A stretch of DNA of 64,000 nucleotides from Ophiostoma sp. CBS 140.51 (GCA_029298735.1 JANSLP010000073.1:62001-126000); one strand, 5' to 3'; numbered from the stretch's first letter, positions 45,082-57,109 are shown. Notes: generated from the sequence alone by a model not told the origin. A program made the numbers and translations.

Positions 45082-48000
45082 TTAGTACGACCTCACGTTG
45101 ACCTTCTCAACACCTGGCTTGGCCTCCTCAATGTAGTACTGGAAGATGGTGTGGTCCATGTAGTGCAGGATGAGGCGCCAGCGCCGTTTCCGGGTTGTCT
45201 GGTTCCGCGACTTTCGCATGTTCGTCATACCAAACCGACCACACCCGGGCTCGGGCACGGGGGAAACGGCCATTCCGAGCAGGCAGCACGGCGGCCGTAG
45301 CATTTGTCGTTCGTCGCTGGCCAGGGGCAGCGTCCACTCGACCCGGAAAGCGTAGGGCGGCGCATCGGGGGGCGCGTTGGACGTGGGCGTCGGCTGGTTC
45401 TTGAGGGGGCGCAACAATATCACGCGGCCAAACATGTTGCCAACCAACACCAGATTGATCTCGGGGATGCAGTGCAGCAGGCTGCATCGGTAAAAGTCGT
45501 GGTTCATGTCCCACAGTGTGAAAGGGAGACGTAAAGGTGGTTTCACTGCGTTCTGAATGTAAAAGGGCGCCGCCGTGCGGTCGGTCCGCAGCAGCTCCAC
45601 GGTTTGCGAGTATGTGCGGATAAGCAAGAACCGGCGGGCCATGTCCAGCACTTCCCTGGCCTGTGGTTGCTGGAACTGGTGTAGGTTCTCTTCTCTTGAG
45701 TGTCGCGAGCGCCAGCTCGAGTTGTTCAGCGTCCGGATGAGGGCTTGCAAGTTGTTATTGGCCCAGGTCAAGCCGATGCTAGGACAGATAATCATGCCGA
45801 GATGGAACGGCGACTCGGCGTCCTTTTTCAAGTCAAGTGTGTCTTGTGCGCCGGGCAACGTGGTCCGCTTAAGCTTTACCAGAGCATCCCAGTGCCTCGA
45901 CATAGTTGCTGGGTCATAGGTAAACGAACTGTCGGTGCTCTCGGTTCGTGCGTGTGTGTAGGGCGTTGAATCTTCCATGTGGGCATCATCGTTACTATCG
46001 TCGTCGTCGTCGTCGTCTTCGCTAAAGTAGACGTAGTCGCCGTCTTCGTCCAGCCCGTAGTTGTTGCCACGGCCATGACTGTCTTCGTCGTCATCGCTGG
46101 ATCTCTCAGTCTCGTAGCCGCTTTCGTACAAATCTGTGACTTGAATGTCCTGGTCCGTAGTGTCGTCGCTATCTAATTCCGCATTGGATGCTGTCTCGTC
46201 GTAAGCATCGGGCATGTGCTTTGGCTTCTTCCGGGCCGGGTCGTTCAAGTACGAGAAATAAAATATGCCGTCAATATTGGGGAAATATGAGCGGTTAAAC
46301 ATATTGCTGTCGGATACTGAGGCCATCCTGCTGGTGGGAAGGCACATCTTGATGGGGATAACCATGACGCCCCAACCAATGTTCATGCTGAATGCGGTTA
46401 GCGGTCAGTTGAGAGTGTTTTCAAACCGAAAGAAAAGAGAAAAGATATAGAGCGGATGGAACTCACCCCGTCTTATTAGGAGAATTAATTTTGAGTGGCC
46501 GGCTGCCGACTTTCCAAATGTCCATGATGTGGATGCTGCCGAGGATGTCCACTGCAGCAATCTTTTCCGCAAGGCCATCGGGGTCGCTGATAAAATCGAT
46601 ACTGGGAATATTGTGACCTGACGGTCCGATCGGAAGGAGGATACGCCAGTACCGATCGCGCAGACGGAGCAACGACTCAAGCTCCAGCGCACTGGCTCCA
46701 GCGTATGTGGTTGGTGACAGGTCGTCGCTGGGCACAACGAGAGGTTGTGTCTTATGTTGCAGGGGGTCGTCGGCCCGGGGCGGCTGGAGTGCAAACGCAA
46801 ATACGTTTACTTCTCTGAGATTGGAGCTGACAGCGATCAACCGCGACTGCGAGTGAACGGCCAAGCCCCAGGCGGTGGCTCCGACGGTCTCACGGAAGAA
46901 GGGTTCCAGTACCTTCTTGCCCGGCTGCCGGTCTCGGAGGGGTTTGAGCTGATTCTCGATATGCGCCAAGATGTGGCGCGTGTAGTAAGCGACAACATCG
47001 CCGTCGTCGTACGCAAGCAGGAGGATCTCGATACCGCCAAGATCGCCAACAATCATGTGGTTGGCCTGGTGAGGGAAGGATTTGCTCATATGTCCCCCGA
47101 GCTGGCGGCCTGCTGCTGTTGGCGGAGGTTTGAGGACCAGCAGAGGGCCGTGAAGGATCTCGGGAGCTGGCTGTGGTCGAAAGACGTGGATTTCAGCCTG
47201 GTATACGGCAAAGTAGAGCTAGAGAAACGGGGCATTAGTAGGTCAGAAGAGAGAACTTTGTCGTCACAGTCGGTTCATGGTCGACTCACATTGTACCGCT
47301 GAGACAGAGCGGTCAGATTCAATCGGGCGCGGGCAACAATCGGGAACGGCGCACGCTTCCGACGATTTCCGGACCGGCTGGACTCTGTGTTCTGTGCGAG
47401 CTGTGCGGGCTGTGCGGGCTGTGTAGGCTGTGGCGGCGGGTCTGGGGCTGACGTTTGTCCGTCTGTGGTGTGGAGGGGGCCGCCGTTCAAAGAGATGAAG
47501 GCGTTTTCCAAGGCTTCGGCGTCGCTCATGAGCGGAGGAGTGCCGTCAGACTGTGCATCGTCCAGTGTGCTGGTTTCAGGAAGGTCTTCACCATCGTCTT
47601 GCATATCCTCGTCCTGGTTGTCGTCGCTGTCGTCATGGTGGCCGTGAGTTGCGCCCGAGCCTTCGCCGTTGGTACCGGTCCCGCCATGTCCAGTATCGTC
47701 GTTGTCGCTGTAGTTATCAAAGGTCTCCTCCTCGAGAAAGAAGTCTTGGTTACCGTCGGACGAGTAGCCATGTAGGTTTTCGTATATCAATTTTCGCGCA
47801 TCGTTGCCGAACTGCAGACATGTTAGCTGGGACCTTTCAGAAGCCCGGAGAACGAAAAAGGGAGTACGCACACGTTGTTCGATGCTCTGGTAGCCCGACA
47901 CCGGCTTCACCCAGACGCTGCGTACATCTTGGGTCGAATACCGGGTCCGGTAGGTAAATGGCTCCGGGACGGCAAAGCGTCTGCTCGAGGACGAGGGCGT

Positions 48001-48159
48001 CGGCGTTACATTGTTTGACGTAATATTTGTGCCGGCTGGGTGGTGCTGCTGGACGCCTCCCACAGGATTCACTGCGACAGGTGGACCAGCTGCGACAGGT
48101 GGAGCGACAATAACCTGGAGTTGTAGAGGCGGATTGTTGTTGTCGTTGTTGTCGGCCAT
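45082..48159 (-). CDS. CRT10: Crt10-like regulator (CRT10 family)
   Basis: Four exons, complement(join(45082..46387,46467..47218,47290..47811,47872..48159)), give 955 residues, near the size of yeast Crt10. The introns (79, 71 and 60 nt) have GTGAGT or GTGCGT donors and CTAAC/CTAAT branch points. The splices rebuild SIEQRFGNDARKLIYE, then LSQRYNLYFAVYQAEIHVF, then SPNKTGMNIGWGVMVIP. Known: Crt10 represses ribonucleotide reductase genes in yeast and is a cullin-ring ligase substrate adaptor candidate; it is thought to form a beta-propeller. Family-like segments here are ILLLAYDDGDVVAYYTRHI, AWGLAVHSQSRLIAVSSN and AVDILGSIHIMDIW. Long acidic insertions (about 110-180 and in exon 4, where a TCG repeat at 45998-46017 gives a run of Asp) interrupt the fold. 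The match rests on recognised segments, not a search. Confidence 0.78.
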
Positions 48160-48302
48160 TTAGGCGACACCGGGGCGTCTCGCGCACCCTTTCGGAGTAG
48201 GAGAGCTCAAGACGGGGAGGAGATGACGTCCGTAGATGATGTGGGCTGCGGGTAGAGATGAGCCGGGCTGTTATTTTGTGAAGGAGAAGCCTAGGACCGA
48301 CG

Positions 48303-48380
48303 AGATCGAGATCGAAGAAGTTGAGATGAAACCGAAGATGTTGCGATCGAAGAGGTTCAGATCGAAGAGGTCGAGTTCGA
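48303..48380. repeat. Imperfect repeat of GATCGAAGA(A/G)G units
   Basis: Three copies of a GATCGAAGARGTT-like unit (near 48310, 48345 and 48360) with degenerate spacers lie 150-200 bases upstream of the CRT10 start, in its probable leader. It merges into an AGG microsatellite. Confidence 0.6.
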
Positions 48381-48384
48381 GAGT

Positions 48385-48405
48385 AGGAGGAGGAGGAGGA
48401 GGAGG
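48385..48405. repeat. (AGG)7 microsatellite
   Basis: Seven perfect AGG units; on the CRT10 coding strand this is CCT. It lies in the likely CRT10 leader or promoter. Confidence 0.85.
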
Positions 48406-50258
48406 CGGGTTTTGTCGTTTAAGTAAGCCGATCAAGGCAGGAGGACTTTGGGTGTGAGTCTATAGCGTCGGCGTCGCAGCATCGGAGGCAATCGCACGTG
48501 GAGCGAGGCTGTTGTCGCAAGAATCTTTACCGAGTTCGAGAAGAGGAAGATGCAATATAGCGAGAGAAAGAGAGTCGGAGTGTTTGTAGTTTGAAGAGGA
48601 GTCGTGAGTAGCGTGCGGACGTCAAAAGTACAAAGGCGCAAACCGAGAGGTAATGAATGATTAATGGGATTGCGCGGTGTTCGCGCGAGTGAGGGACCGG
48701 GCCGGACTAAAGCGTGGGCCAGCGGAAAAAACAGCAGAATCCTGACAACAGTGGAGAGGATCGCCAATATATACTCGAATGCCGTAGGATCCTTTGTCCC
48801 GTTAACGGAGTGAAATATATAATAACGGCGAGCGTGCGCTCAAAGGCGTGCCGCGCAAGAAAGAGAAAATAAAACAATTGAATGAAGAGGGGGGCCGTTT
48901 TTCTTTTTCTTTCAAGTTTTTGGGGAAAGGATGAGACGATTTGGAAGAAGGCGGGGGTCGCCTAGTTTGCCGAGCGAACTGATAAAGGGCCCGTTTCAGG
49001 GCAGTTGAGATAACAAAGAGCTGGGGGGGTGTTGGAAGTTCGCTCGCACCTGGTGGCGACATAAATAGAGCTGGAGGCTGACAAAAGGATGTTGGTTGTT
49101 GTGGTGTGAGAAAGGAGGATGGGAAGGAGAAAAAAATGTTGGAAAGAACTGTATCGCGAGGACATGCTCTTATCCCTGCCTTTCATTGTTTCTCGAGGCA
49201 AGAGTAAGTCAAGTGAATGTGATTGTTCCTGCCGTCTATTTCGTCCGTATATCCAGAGTGACTGCTCATACTTTTTGTTTCAGCGGGGGAAGGAGCGAAT
49301 GCCCGAGAGCCTGGCCAGCCTGGAGTTTGGGCATTTGGAGAGCTCTCTATTAGCGCCAACACAGCTTTCTTGCCTCGCTTGTTAACGCCTGATATATGAC
49401 GAGACACATATCATATGCGCTCTGAGAGCCTGAGCGGACAGAGCGCTTATTTGTCTTTGTAACCTCTTTTTATCTCTATTTTGTCTCGACAATGTGACGA
49501 TGTGCAAACAGCATGCGCCTTCCTTCCCATCTGAGCCCAAACGTAGAAGCGCAGGCGCAACCCTGCACTCTTGCCAGAACAGGTAAACCGACACAAACTG
49601 CCTTCCTCGCATTATGCACCTTCCAGTGGTTCTGGATCTACGATACTGCTCTTTAGTGGTCGATCCTCCCCCATGAGCCCATGTTTTTGTGGCATACCCA
49701 GCGAGCCAGCCGGCACAAATCCTTGCTGCGTTGCTGTCTCGTTGTCCTCTCACTGCTCTTTCCCCCACTCAAGACTGGCCACCCATGGCTTGACTCAACC
49801 AATGTGGTCCAGACGCGGGACGTCCCTGCCTGCATTGACCAGACGGCAAACCTTCCAGTCGACCATACATTCGACCAGTCGGCCTGGCCTGGCCTGCGAG
49901 CCGTAAAGGCAGCAGAAAAAAGGCAGGAGCCCAACATCGGCAAAAATCGGGAAAGAACACACTGATCTTGGGTATATGCAGACAAGTCTGGCCCATCATG
50001 GACGGTTCAACCTGCATCGCGGGATGGCTGCCGCTTGTAATAGAGAAAGCTATCCTCTGCTACGATATGATAGATTCATGTACCTGAGAAAGACGTATTG
50101 AAAGGAGTAAATAGCAAGTAGATTGAAAGTAAATCTGAGAAAATGTATGACCAAAGACCGGCGCCTGGTATCATAAATGGAGATGGCACACCCAAAAGAA
50201 CACCCATAAATAAACAAAAAAACGTGAAACCAAAGCAGGACGGCTCTTCCCCTCTCTC

Positions 50259-51548
50259 CTACAGCTCATCTGTCGTCTGCAGCTGCATCAGCTCGGCCAT
50301 GTCACGCATGCGGTAGTCGAGCACAGGCGTTAGCCAGTCGTCCTCGACCAGGCTGTACGTCTCCTCGGAATGGCCTGCGGGCTTGCGCGGGTTGATGGCC
50401 CAGTAGCCAAAGTCGGCGTCCAAGGACTTTAAGAAGCGCAGCAAGTTTTGCCAGTAGTTGGCATCACCGACGGACGGCTGGTGTGGCGCACCAAACTCGC
50501 CGACCCAGACAGGATCGAGATTGCCCTCCACAAGATAGGCCCAGTTGCGGCGCATAGACTCGACAAAGGAGGCGTATCCGCGCTGGGCATAGCGACCCTC
50601 GCGACTGCCCCAGCCGGACCAGGCGTAGACGTGAGCCGAGTACACAACGCGGTGGTCGAGGTCGAGGCGCACGGGGCGGTGGGTGACGCCCGACAGGTCG
50701 TTGCCGGATTCGGTGCCGCCGACGACGACCAACCAGTCCTTGTTGAGTTTCAGTAAACGGTTGCCGCAGCGCTCAGCGGCCGTGGCCCAGCGGTCCCAGC
50801 TCATGGTGCCCCAGAGACCGCGGACCTCATTGCGGAGATCAACACCCACGACAAACGGATTGTCAACAAAGCGGGTCATGACTGTCTCCCAGTGGGCAAT
50901 CCAGTCCTCTTCCGTTTGGCGGACGCGACACAAAGCGGCGGGCAGGTGGTCATTGGCCCAACCGGCATCGCACGGGTCGGCGCCGCAGCACCAGGTGGCG
51001 CTCGTTATGTGGTTGTTGATAATGACAGCGATTCCGGCGTCGGTCAAAGCGGTGACGACAGCCTCGAAAACGTCGAGCGGCGGCAGTCCGACTAGATCCG
51101 GGTTGGCTGCTACCCGCTTTGCCGGAATCTCAAGCTCAGAGTTGCGCATAACAATCTCGTCCGCATACGGCAGCCGCACCGAGTTGAAGCCCAGCTTGCG
51201 AATTGTCTTGGCAATGGTGTCGCGGTGCTGCACGTCGAGTCCACCGGGGATGTAGTGCTCGTCGCTGGCGCCATACCAGTTGACCGACTGGAGCTTGAAG
51301 CGGCGGCCGGCAGCGTCGACAATGTTGCGGCCGTGGGTGCGCAATGGCAGTTTGTAGCGGTTGATGTAGCTGTCGGCGTGTGGAACCCCAAGAGGTCGTT
51401 GGGCGAACAGGCGGGCACCGGCGTCTGGGATCCACAGCGCAGAGAGAGCAGCCTCGTTCTTCCACAGATAGTGGAGGAAGCCTCCGGCGAGGAGGATGCC
51501 CAGTATGAGGAGCATGCGGGCCGTGTTGGACTGGAACCTTACCAACAT
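50259..51548 (-). CDS. Membrane-anchored glycoside hydrolase family 5 (cellulase-like)
   Basis: An intronless gene of 429 residues, starting with the ATG at 51548. A basic N-terminus followed by a hydrophobic helix (about residues 11-30) without a clear cleavage site suggests a type II membrane protein with an extracellular or lumenal enzyme. The (beta/alpha)8 fold of GH5 is visible: LQSVNWYGASDE on strand 1, FNSVRLPYAD, and GIAVIINNHIT. The acid/base is E241 in DLRNEVRG, YSAHVYAW follows, and the nucleophile is E351 in WVGEFGAP. A cysteine-bearing loop, CCGADPCDAGW, lies between strands 3 and 4. Known: GH5 enzymes cut beta-linked glucans or mannans with retention. Inferred: a role in wall remodelling or polysaccharide use. 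Substrate and subfamily cannot be assigned by eye. Confidence 0.93.
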   Translation of the reverse strand: MLVRFQSNTARMLLILGILLAGGFLHYLWKNEAALSALWIPDAGARLFAQRPLGVPHADSYINRYKLPLRTHGRNIVDAAGRRFKLQSVNWYGASDEHYIPGGLDVQHRDTIAKTIRKLGFNSVRLPYADEIVMRNSELEIPAKRVAANPDLVGLPPLDVFEAVVTALTDAGIAVIINNHITSATWCCGADPCDAGWANDHLPAALCRVRQTEEDWIAHWETVMTRFVDNPFVVGVDLRNEVRGLWGTMSWDRWATAAERCGNRLLKLNKDWLVVVGGTESGNDLSGVTHRPVRLDLDHRVVYSAHVYAWSGWGSREGRYAQRGYASFVESMRRNWAYLVEGNLDPVWVGEFGAPHQPSVGDANYWQNLLRFLKSLDADFGYWAINPRKPAGHSEETYSLVEDDWLTPVLDYRMRDMAELMQLQTTDEL

Positions 51549-54006
51549 GGCGGTTGTGAAAGATGGAAGAGAGGCAATGCGATGAGAAGTGGGGTGGGCT
51601 GAAGAAGGGGAAATGACGATGGCGTCCTCGTCAATTCAGGGTAGGCGCAAACGGCTGGATAGAGAAGGAGCGTCCCGATCCGTGGTAGCCAGACGAAAGA
51701 GGAAAGAGCAGGATGGGTTCCGACATAAACCAGTCAATCCGACAGATGAGGTGATACCGAGTGAAAGCGACGAAAGTTGAAAGAGGCTGAGAGCGAGGCT
51801 GACGACGTTGAGGTGACAGCGACAACAGCGAGTCTTGGTGTGTTTCAATGTTTCGTTTCGATACGTGTTTCCTTGTTTCACGAGCCAACTCTGCTACGCC
51901 ATGGTGCAATTGGTGAGGTAAATGCAGAAAAGAAAGATAAGGAAACCAAAAAAATGATGCAAAATAGAGTCAAAGATTGAAAGGAACTACCCGTTGGTTA
52001 AAAGAAAAGCAGACAGGTGAGCGTAAGGGCCGTCATCAATACTAACTAGGGCGGTGCTTCGGCGTGGTCGGGAATGCGATCGGTCGTTTGCACCTGCAGC
52101 GGAAGCTTCGGGGTTACAAACTTACCGCTGTGGCGCCTACTGTTTTGTTTTCGTAAGCCTTCATAGGCCCAGGATCTTCTTACTTTCTTCTTTCCTCACA
52201 TTCCGTCCAATACTTGAGATTGACAGAGTCTGTTGCTGTTGTCTTTGTCAGTGCTGCCTATTTAATATCTGCGAGCGGCTGCTTCTTTTGTACCTTTTTG
52301 ACGTTCTGTTGTCCATCCTTTTTTTCATTGTTGCCTTTGCTCGTCGTTTATCCTCTTGTCACGGCGTTCTAGAGTCTAGCCAGCCCGGCCTCAATGTGGC
52401 CTTCCTTCCTGCAGCCTCTGCGTTTGCTTGTGTTTCTTCAATGCGAAGGCTTGCGTGTGCGCTTTGTTGGCAGAGCCTTTCCTACGACAGTACGCGACAC
52501 CAGACTTCTTCTTTCCTTCTTTTGCATTCTCTCGCTTCAGACTTTTCGTCATCTGTTCAGACTTTTTCCTTTTTACTTCTGCCTCTATCGCATTTTTCGC
52601 TTTTTCATGTCCACCCTCATGCACAGGACCCCTTTCTCTCACTTGCAGTCGCAAGTGTGGTCTTGGTAGAACATGGAATGGGCCGAGCAACCTGTCAGAT
52701 CACGCGCCACGAGGTCAGACGTATGTTCATGAATGCCGAGATGCGCCTAGACTACAAGATCGATCTTGCACGTTCCAGTGAATCATGAACGAAGTTTCCA
52801 CGGTAAGAAAGGCGCGTCTACAGATGCCCGTGAATCCGCATACCAGTGACGCAATGCGCGAGACGACACAAAATCCCCGTGATGCCAACGGTCCAGGCCG
52901 CACAGTAGGCGGCTTCTAGGCCCTCTCGGCTTCTTGCGCAGTACTTGTTTCAGCGGGCGCAAAACTGTCAAGTGCCGTCCAACTTCTATCCCCAAAACTG
53001 CTTAGTGTCTCCTTCAAAACTAAGGCTATTTTCGTCATCTTGCCCGTGAACAGTAACTGACACTTCGGGACATTTGGTGAAAAAGAAAGCAGGTCTTTGC
53101 ATGCTGCAAGTGTATGTATCGTGTGCCGGGCAGTTCAATATGTATATATGTACTCTATATGCATGATGCTACCGGCACTTGGTCGTGTGCCTTCCTACCA
53201 TAAACACACGCGATGATGGTGTTGAGTAAAGTAGCATGTCGTTCTGTTATCAGTTTTTTTTAGTTACACACGCTTTCACTTCGCTTTGGACATTGTAGAT
53301 CGTTTGACAAACATTTTGCTTTTGTTTTTATTTGAATTGTATATATGCGTGTTGGAGACGGAGGACTGAAGTTTCAGTCCATACATAGCCTTTCCATCCC
53401 GAATTCGACCCCCATCCCATTATTTGTTTCCCTTCCCTCGTTAGAACCTGATAAAATAAGAGCACAGAAAAGAAGTAAAGACGGCCCCGAAACATAAGAT
53501 CGCGTCGCTGGTGTTTGCGCGGACCGGCTGTTGTAGCCGAGTCCACTTTCCCCCTTTCCATGGATTTTTTGTTTCCCATATATACAACAATAAGTATAGA
53601 GACAAAAAAAGAGTACAACACAAACACGCATCAATGACTCGAGTCGTTGATGGTGGTAGATGTGACAAAGGGTGGTAGTAATATAAAAAGAGAAAGAGAT
53701 TGTCGCTGAAAGCAGAAAAAGAAGTAAAAAGGGGGTATGAACAAAATATAAACAAAAGAAAAGAAATAAAGCAAGAGGATGATTTGCTGGTAATAGGAAG
53801 GGTAGTGAGGAGCCCTTGGTTCTGTGGTAAACTCACGACCGAGGATGCATCATTGTGAGCTCCCGAGTGTGGTTCGTGTGACATGCCTGCCAATATATGA
53901 TGGCGGCTACAAAGTCAAGAGGAGAGTGAGGGCGCGGCCTTTACTGTAGAAAGTGACTGTCGCCTTGGGAGTGGGAGAAGAGCCTCAATCGCATGGGCTG
54001 AACCTC
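51549..54006. other. Intergenic stretch between GH5 and the receptor gene
   Basis: 2.5 kb without a supported gene. The CT-rich plus-strand segment at 52140-52680 contains frames up to 244 codons that lack family resemblance and start at non-ATG codons. AT-rich DNA at 53090-53340 and 53560-53780 suits the 3' end of the receptor gene. A short ATG frame at about 53883 (minus) followed by a donor-like GTGAGT is noted but not supported. Confidence 0.45.
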
Positions 54007-56146
54007 TCATATCCGATTCATGCCCAGCGGGTGACGGTTCTCGATATCGTAGTCGTCACCACCCCGGCTACCGCCGCGGCTGCTAAAGCGGCTGTGGCTC
54101 CGGACGGGCTCAGAGCGACCGCCAGCGAGCGGAGAGGTCGGTGGTGACGTTGCGCGTGCGTACGTCTGGCTTGCGTCCCATGTCCGGTTGCTGCCGGCGG
54201 GGCTGCCAAAGGAACCTGGGCCGTTGGGGCCGTTTATGGAGTTGGCGGTGGGCGGGCGAGGGTTGGAGAACGACCGGGCGGGCGGGTTGTAGCGCGCCGT
54301 CTGGCCAAAGTAGTCGGGTGTGCGGCGGCCGCTGGGCACGCCGTTGTTGTTGCCGTTGCCACTTGCAGTCACATTGCTGCTGTGGCTGCCGTAGCGGCCG
54401 TGCTGGTTCATGCTGTTGCTACCGGTGTAGCCAATGCCGATTGTGTCGCCGTTGCTGCCACGGTTGGCGTTGCTGCTGATGCTGTTGTTGCGGAGGCCGA
54501 GGCCTGCTGCTGCGTTCATGTCCATAATGGCGACCGGAGGGGGCGACACGACGCGCGTCGACTCATGAATCGACCCGGGGGACGCGCTGGGGCCCCGGCT
54601 GCCCGTCATGGATGGAGACATGATCGCTCGTGACGCGACGCCTGTTGGTGATGAAAAGCTGGTTACTATGTCGTTGTCCTTGTTGCCGGCAGAAGACATG
54701 GCCATGGCGGCATCCATACCCTTACCGCCATGACCACCCCCGCTGCCCGCCTCCATCACTGAAGAGGAGGCATCCCGCGAGAGCATCTCGTACGAACGTG
54801 TGTCTTTTTTTAGGTCGTCCAGCCGTGCGTCGACGGAGACGAACTCGCGCTTGGCGGTGCGCCGCGATGCGGGCGTGAGAAGATCGATCCAGCCGTGGAT
54901 CATGGACCAACGGCCGAGGAGGAATACAAGCCAGAGGCCGTTCATCTGAGGGTGTTAGCTGTCTATTCTAATCAACATTGCGGGAGTAGTTTTGACTTAC
55001 CGAGAACAGGACGAGCACAGCACCAATGGTGGCTTCGTTGACGGTAAAGGCGGCGGCGTCATTGAGGCACTGGTTCTTGTCACCGTTGTGGGTAGCCAGG
55101 CAGATCAGCCAGGTGGTGGCCTTGGTCGGGTCGGCGCTGATGGCGGCAACAGTGTTGTCCTGGAACACGAAGATGATGCTGAAGAAGATGACGTCCGTCA
55201 CGATAATCATCACAATGGCGATACCACGCCACTGCAGCTGGATGACACGGCGCACACGGCGGTAGGCCTGCCTGGGAGTCATGGTTCGGATGCTGTTGCT
55301 GTACGAGGGCAGACCCGAGTTCTCGGTCGAAGCGGTGTTATCGTTGATCGAGGCCAGGTACACCTTGATACAGTAGCCAAAGGTTACGAGCTGCACGACA
55401 ATGGACATGCCGGCAAAGACGAGGAGCGGAATCCACAGATCCGCCAGACTGTTCGCGTGGTTGATGTGGCAAGTCGTACCGAAGCGGAAAGAAAGACCGC
55501 TGAAGACGATGGCCAGAATGGTACCGAGAATGGGGACGCCCCAGCCGGTGGCGTGAGACACCCACATGAAGCTGCGGCCGACGACAACCTGCCAGCAAAT
55601 CTGCAGGTGCAGAGACAGCGAGCGCAGGAAAACCCACATAATCGCAGACCAACCGCCGAGAATCAGGAGCGTACCGGAGGCGCCACAGACGCTACTAGAC
55701 TGCATGCTGTTGGGGGTAATGGCGTCGGCACATTGTTCTGGGCGGCCGGCGAGTGGGACAACGAAACCGAGACTGAGGAGGCCGACACTCGCAGTGAGAC
55801 AAATACTAAGATAGTGACGGTGTGTCTTGTCGACGGGCAGGAACGCCCAGGACAGCAGCAGGGCGACACAGCAAATCGTGCTGATAACGGCGATCCAGTC
55901 GGCGGCGAGGCCGAGAGTCTTGAAGCTATCCGGGTAGACCCAATCGGTGAGTGGACAAGGAAGGCAGCATGTTGTGCCGGTCAGGTTCGAGCATAACCGG
56001 CCATCGATGACTGGATGCAAGTTAGTTTTTTTTGTTGTTTGCGGCTTCACGCGTGCACTCTCGCTCGTTCTTGTACCCGAAATTTACTTACAGCCTTTGG
56101 AGTTGTTGTAGTCGTTTGCCGGCAAAAACGGCGCGATGCAAGACAT
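54007..56146 (-). CDS. Seven-transmembrane receptor, fungal secretin-like class
   Basis: Three exons, complement(join(54007..54945,55001..56010,56092..56146)), give 667 residues. Introns of 81 and 55 nt have GTAAGT donors and CTAAC branch points. The short extracellular N-terminus has an N-glycosylation site (NLT) and clustered cysteines (CSNLTGTTCCLPCP). Seven helices lie near residues 54-77, 86-106, 127-150, 170-192, 209-236, 281-302 and 342-368. A basic third inner loop (PRQAYRRVRRVIQLQWRG) fits G-protein contact. The last splice falls inside TM7. The 290-residue cytosolic tail is rich in Gly, Ser, Asn and Arg and probably disordered. Known: fungal class VII receptors (GprM type) are distantly secretin-like; ligands are largely unknown. 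A cAMP-receptor-like class is the alternative. Placement in class VII is from recall of the CLPCPLTDW region and overall layout. Confidence 0.87.
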
Positions 56147-57109
56147 GATGGGCGCGAGTTGGTCTTGCTGTGAAGCTTTGAGGGGAGAAAGTTTGTTCTG
56201 TTTTGCGCCAGTGGAGAAAAAAAGGGAAGCGGAAATCCCTTAAATCGCTTCGAATGTAAGAGGACACCGCCCGTCTGTCGTGCGATCCTCTCAGGTTGCG
56301 CGGGCCGAGTGAGAAAAAAAGTGAGAAAAAAGTGAGGTTGTACGACACGGCCTCAAATGTATCGTATTTTGCGCTCGACTTTCTGTAGGTTTCCTACGAA
56401 GGATTCTCTCCTACTTTTCTTGTACTTGTTCCAGCCGACCGGCGTAGTCCGTCCACGGAAAGGAAAGAAGATCGCGGTTGAGAGAAGACAAAAAAGAACG
56501 AGACGTTGAAAGAACGTGGCAGCCCTTCAGTGAAGAAGGCTTAGCGAGGGGTGGTGTGCGAGAGTGTGTACACGGAGGCACGAAAGAAAAAAGCTTGCGT
56601 CCGCAACCAATTGCTTCTCGAAGCTGTCATCCGAATGCTGGAGGAACCAAGGTAAGGAGGACCTGACGTGTTGCACAAAGATCGTCGGGTTGGTCGTCGT
56701 CCAAAGAAAAAATCGCGGGTAGATTGTTGTCGATTCGTTTGCGGTTTAAGCTGTCGTAGCCATTGTGCGTCTCGATCGTGTGTATATTTTATTTTCTGTC
56801 GTTGGTGGTTGGTGGCTGGGTCGTCTGCAATTTTTTCGTTTCTCTTGTTGCTGCAGATGCGATGTAAGGTGGACGTTTTTCGCCGAAAGAGGAAAATGCA
56901 GGGTCGGGGAGGCGCGGCGTTGACGAGTCGTAGACAAAAAGCAGAGTATTAAGATGATGTAATAGAGGGTATAACAACAAGGAAGAAAAGAAACAAAAAA
57001 GTGAGGCCCGACGATACAACGCGTCTTCTATTTTTTTTGTCAGAAGAGAAAAGTAAAATAAAAAATAAGAAGGGAAGAAAAGGAAAGAATAAAAACGGGA
57101 GTCAAAGCG

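Larger units (their letters stand above)
48160..50258. other. Intergenic stretch upstream of CRT10 and downstream of GH5
   Basis: 2.1 kb with no gene. The left end is purine-rich on the plus strand, fitting a pyrimidine-rich CRT10 leader on the minus strand. An imperfect repeat and an AGG microsatellite lie in it. The right end holds the GH5 3' region. Confidence 0.45.

Noticed and set aside
52054..52788. 244-codon plus-strand frame
   Set aside because: It is built on CT-rich DNA giving Leu/Phe/Ser-rich translation, starts at a non-ATG codon and has no domain.
53835..53893. Short minus-strand ATG frame (MSHEPHSGAHNDASSV) followed by a GTGAGT donor
   Set aside because: It looks like a first exon, but I found no downstream exon with a continuing frame or a recognisable product.
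54992..55996. A 334-codon plus-strand frame opposite the receptor gene
   Set aside because: Antisense shadow of a clearly coding exon. The product is hydrophilic and low-complexity with no recognisable domain.
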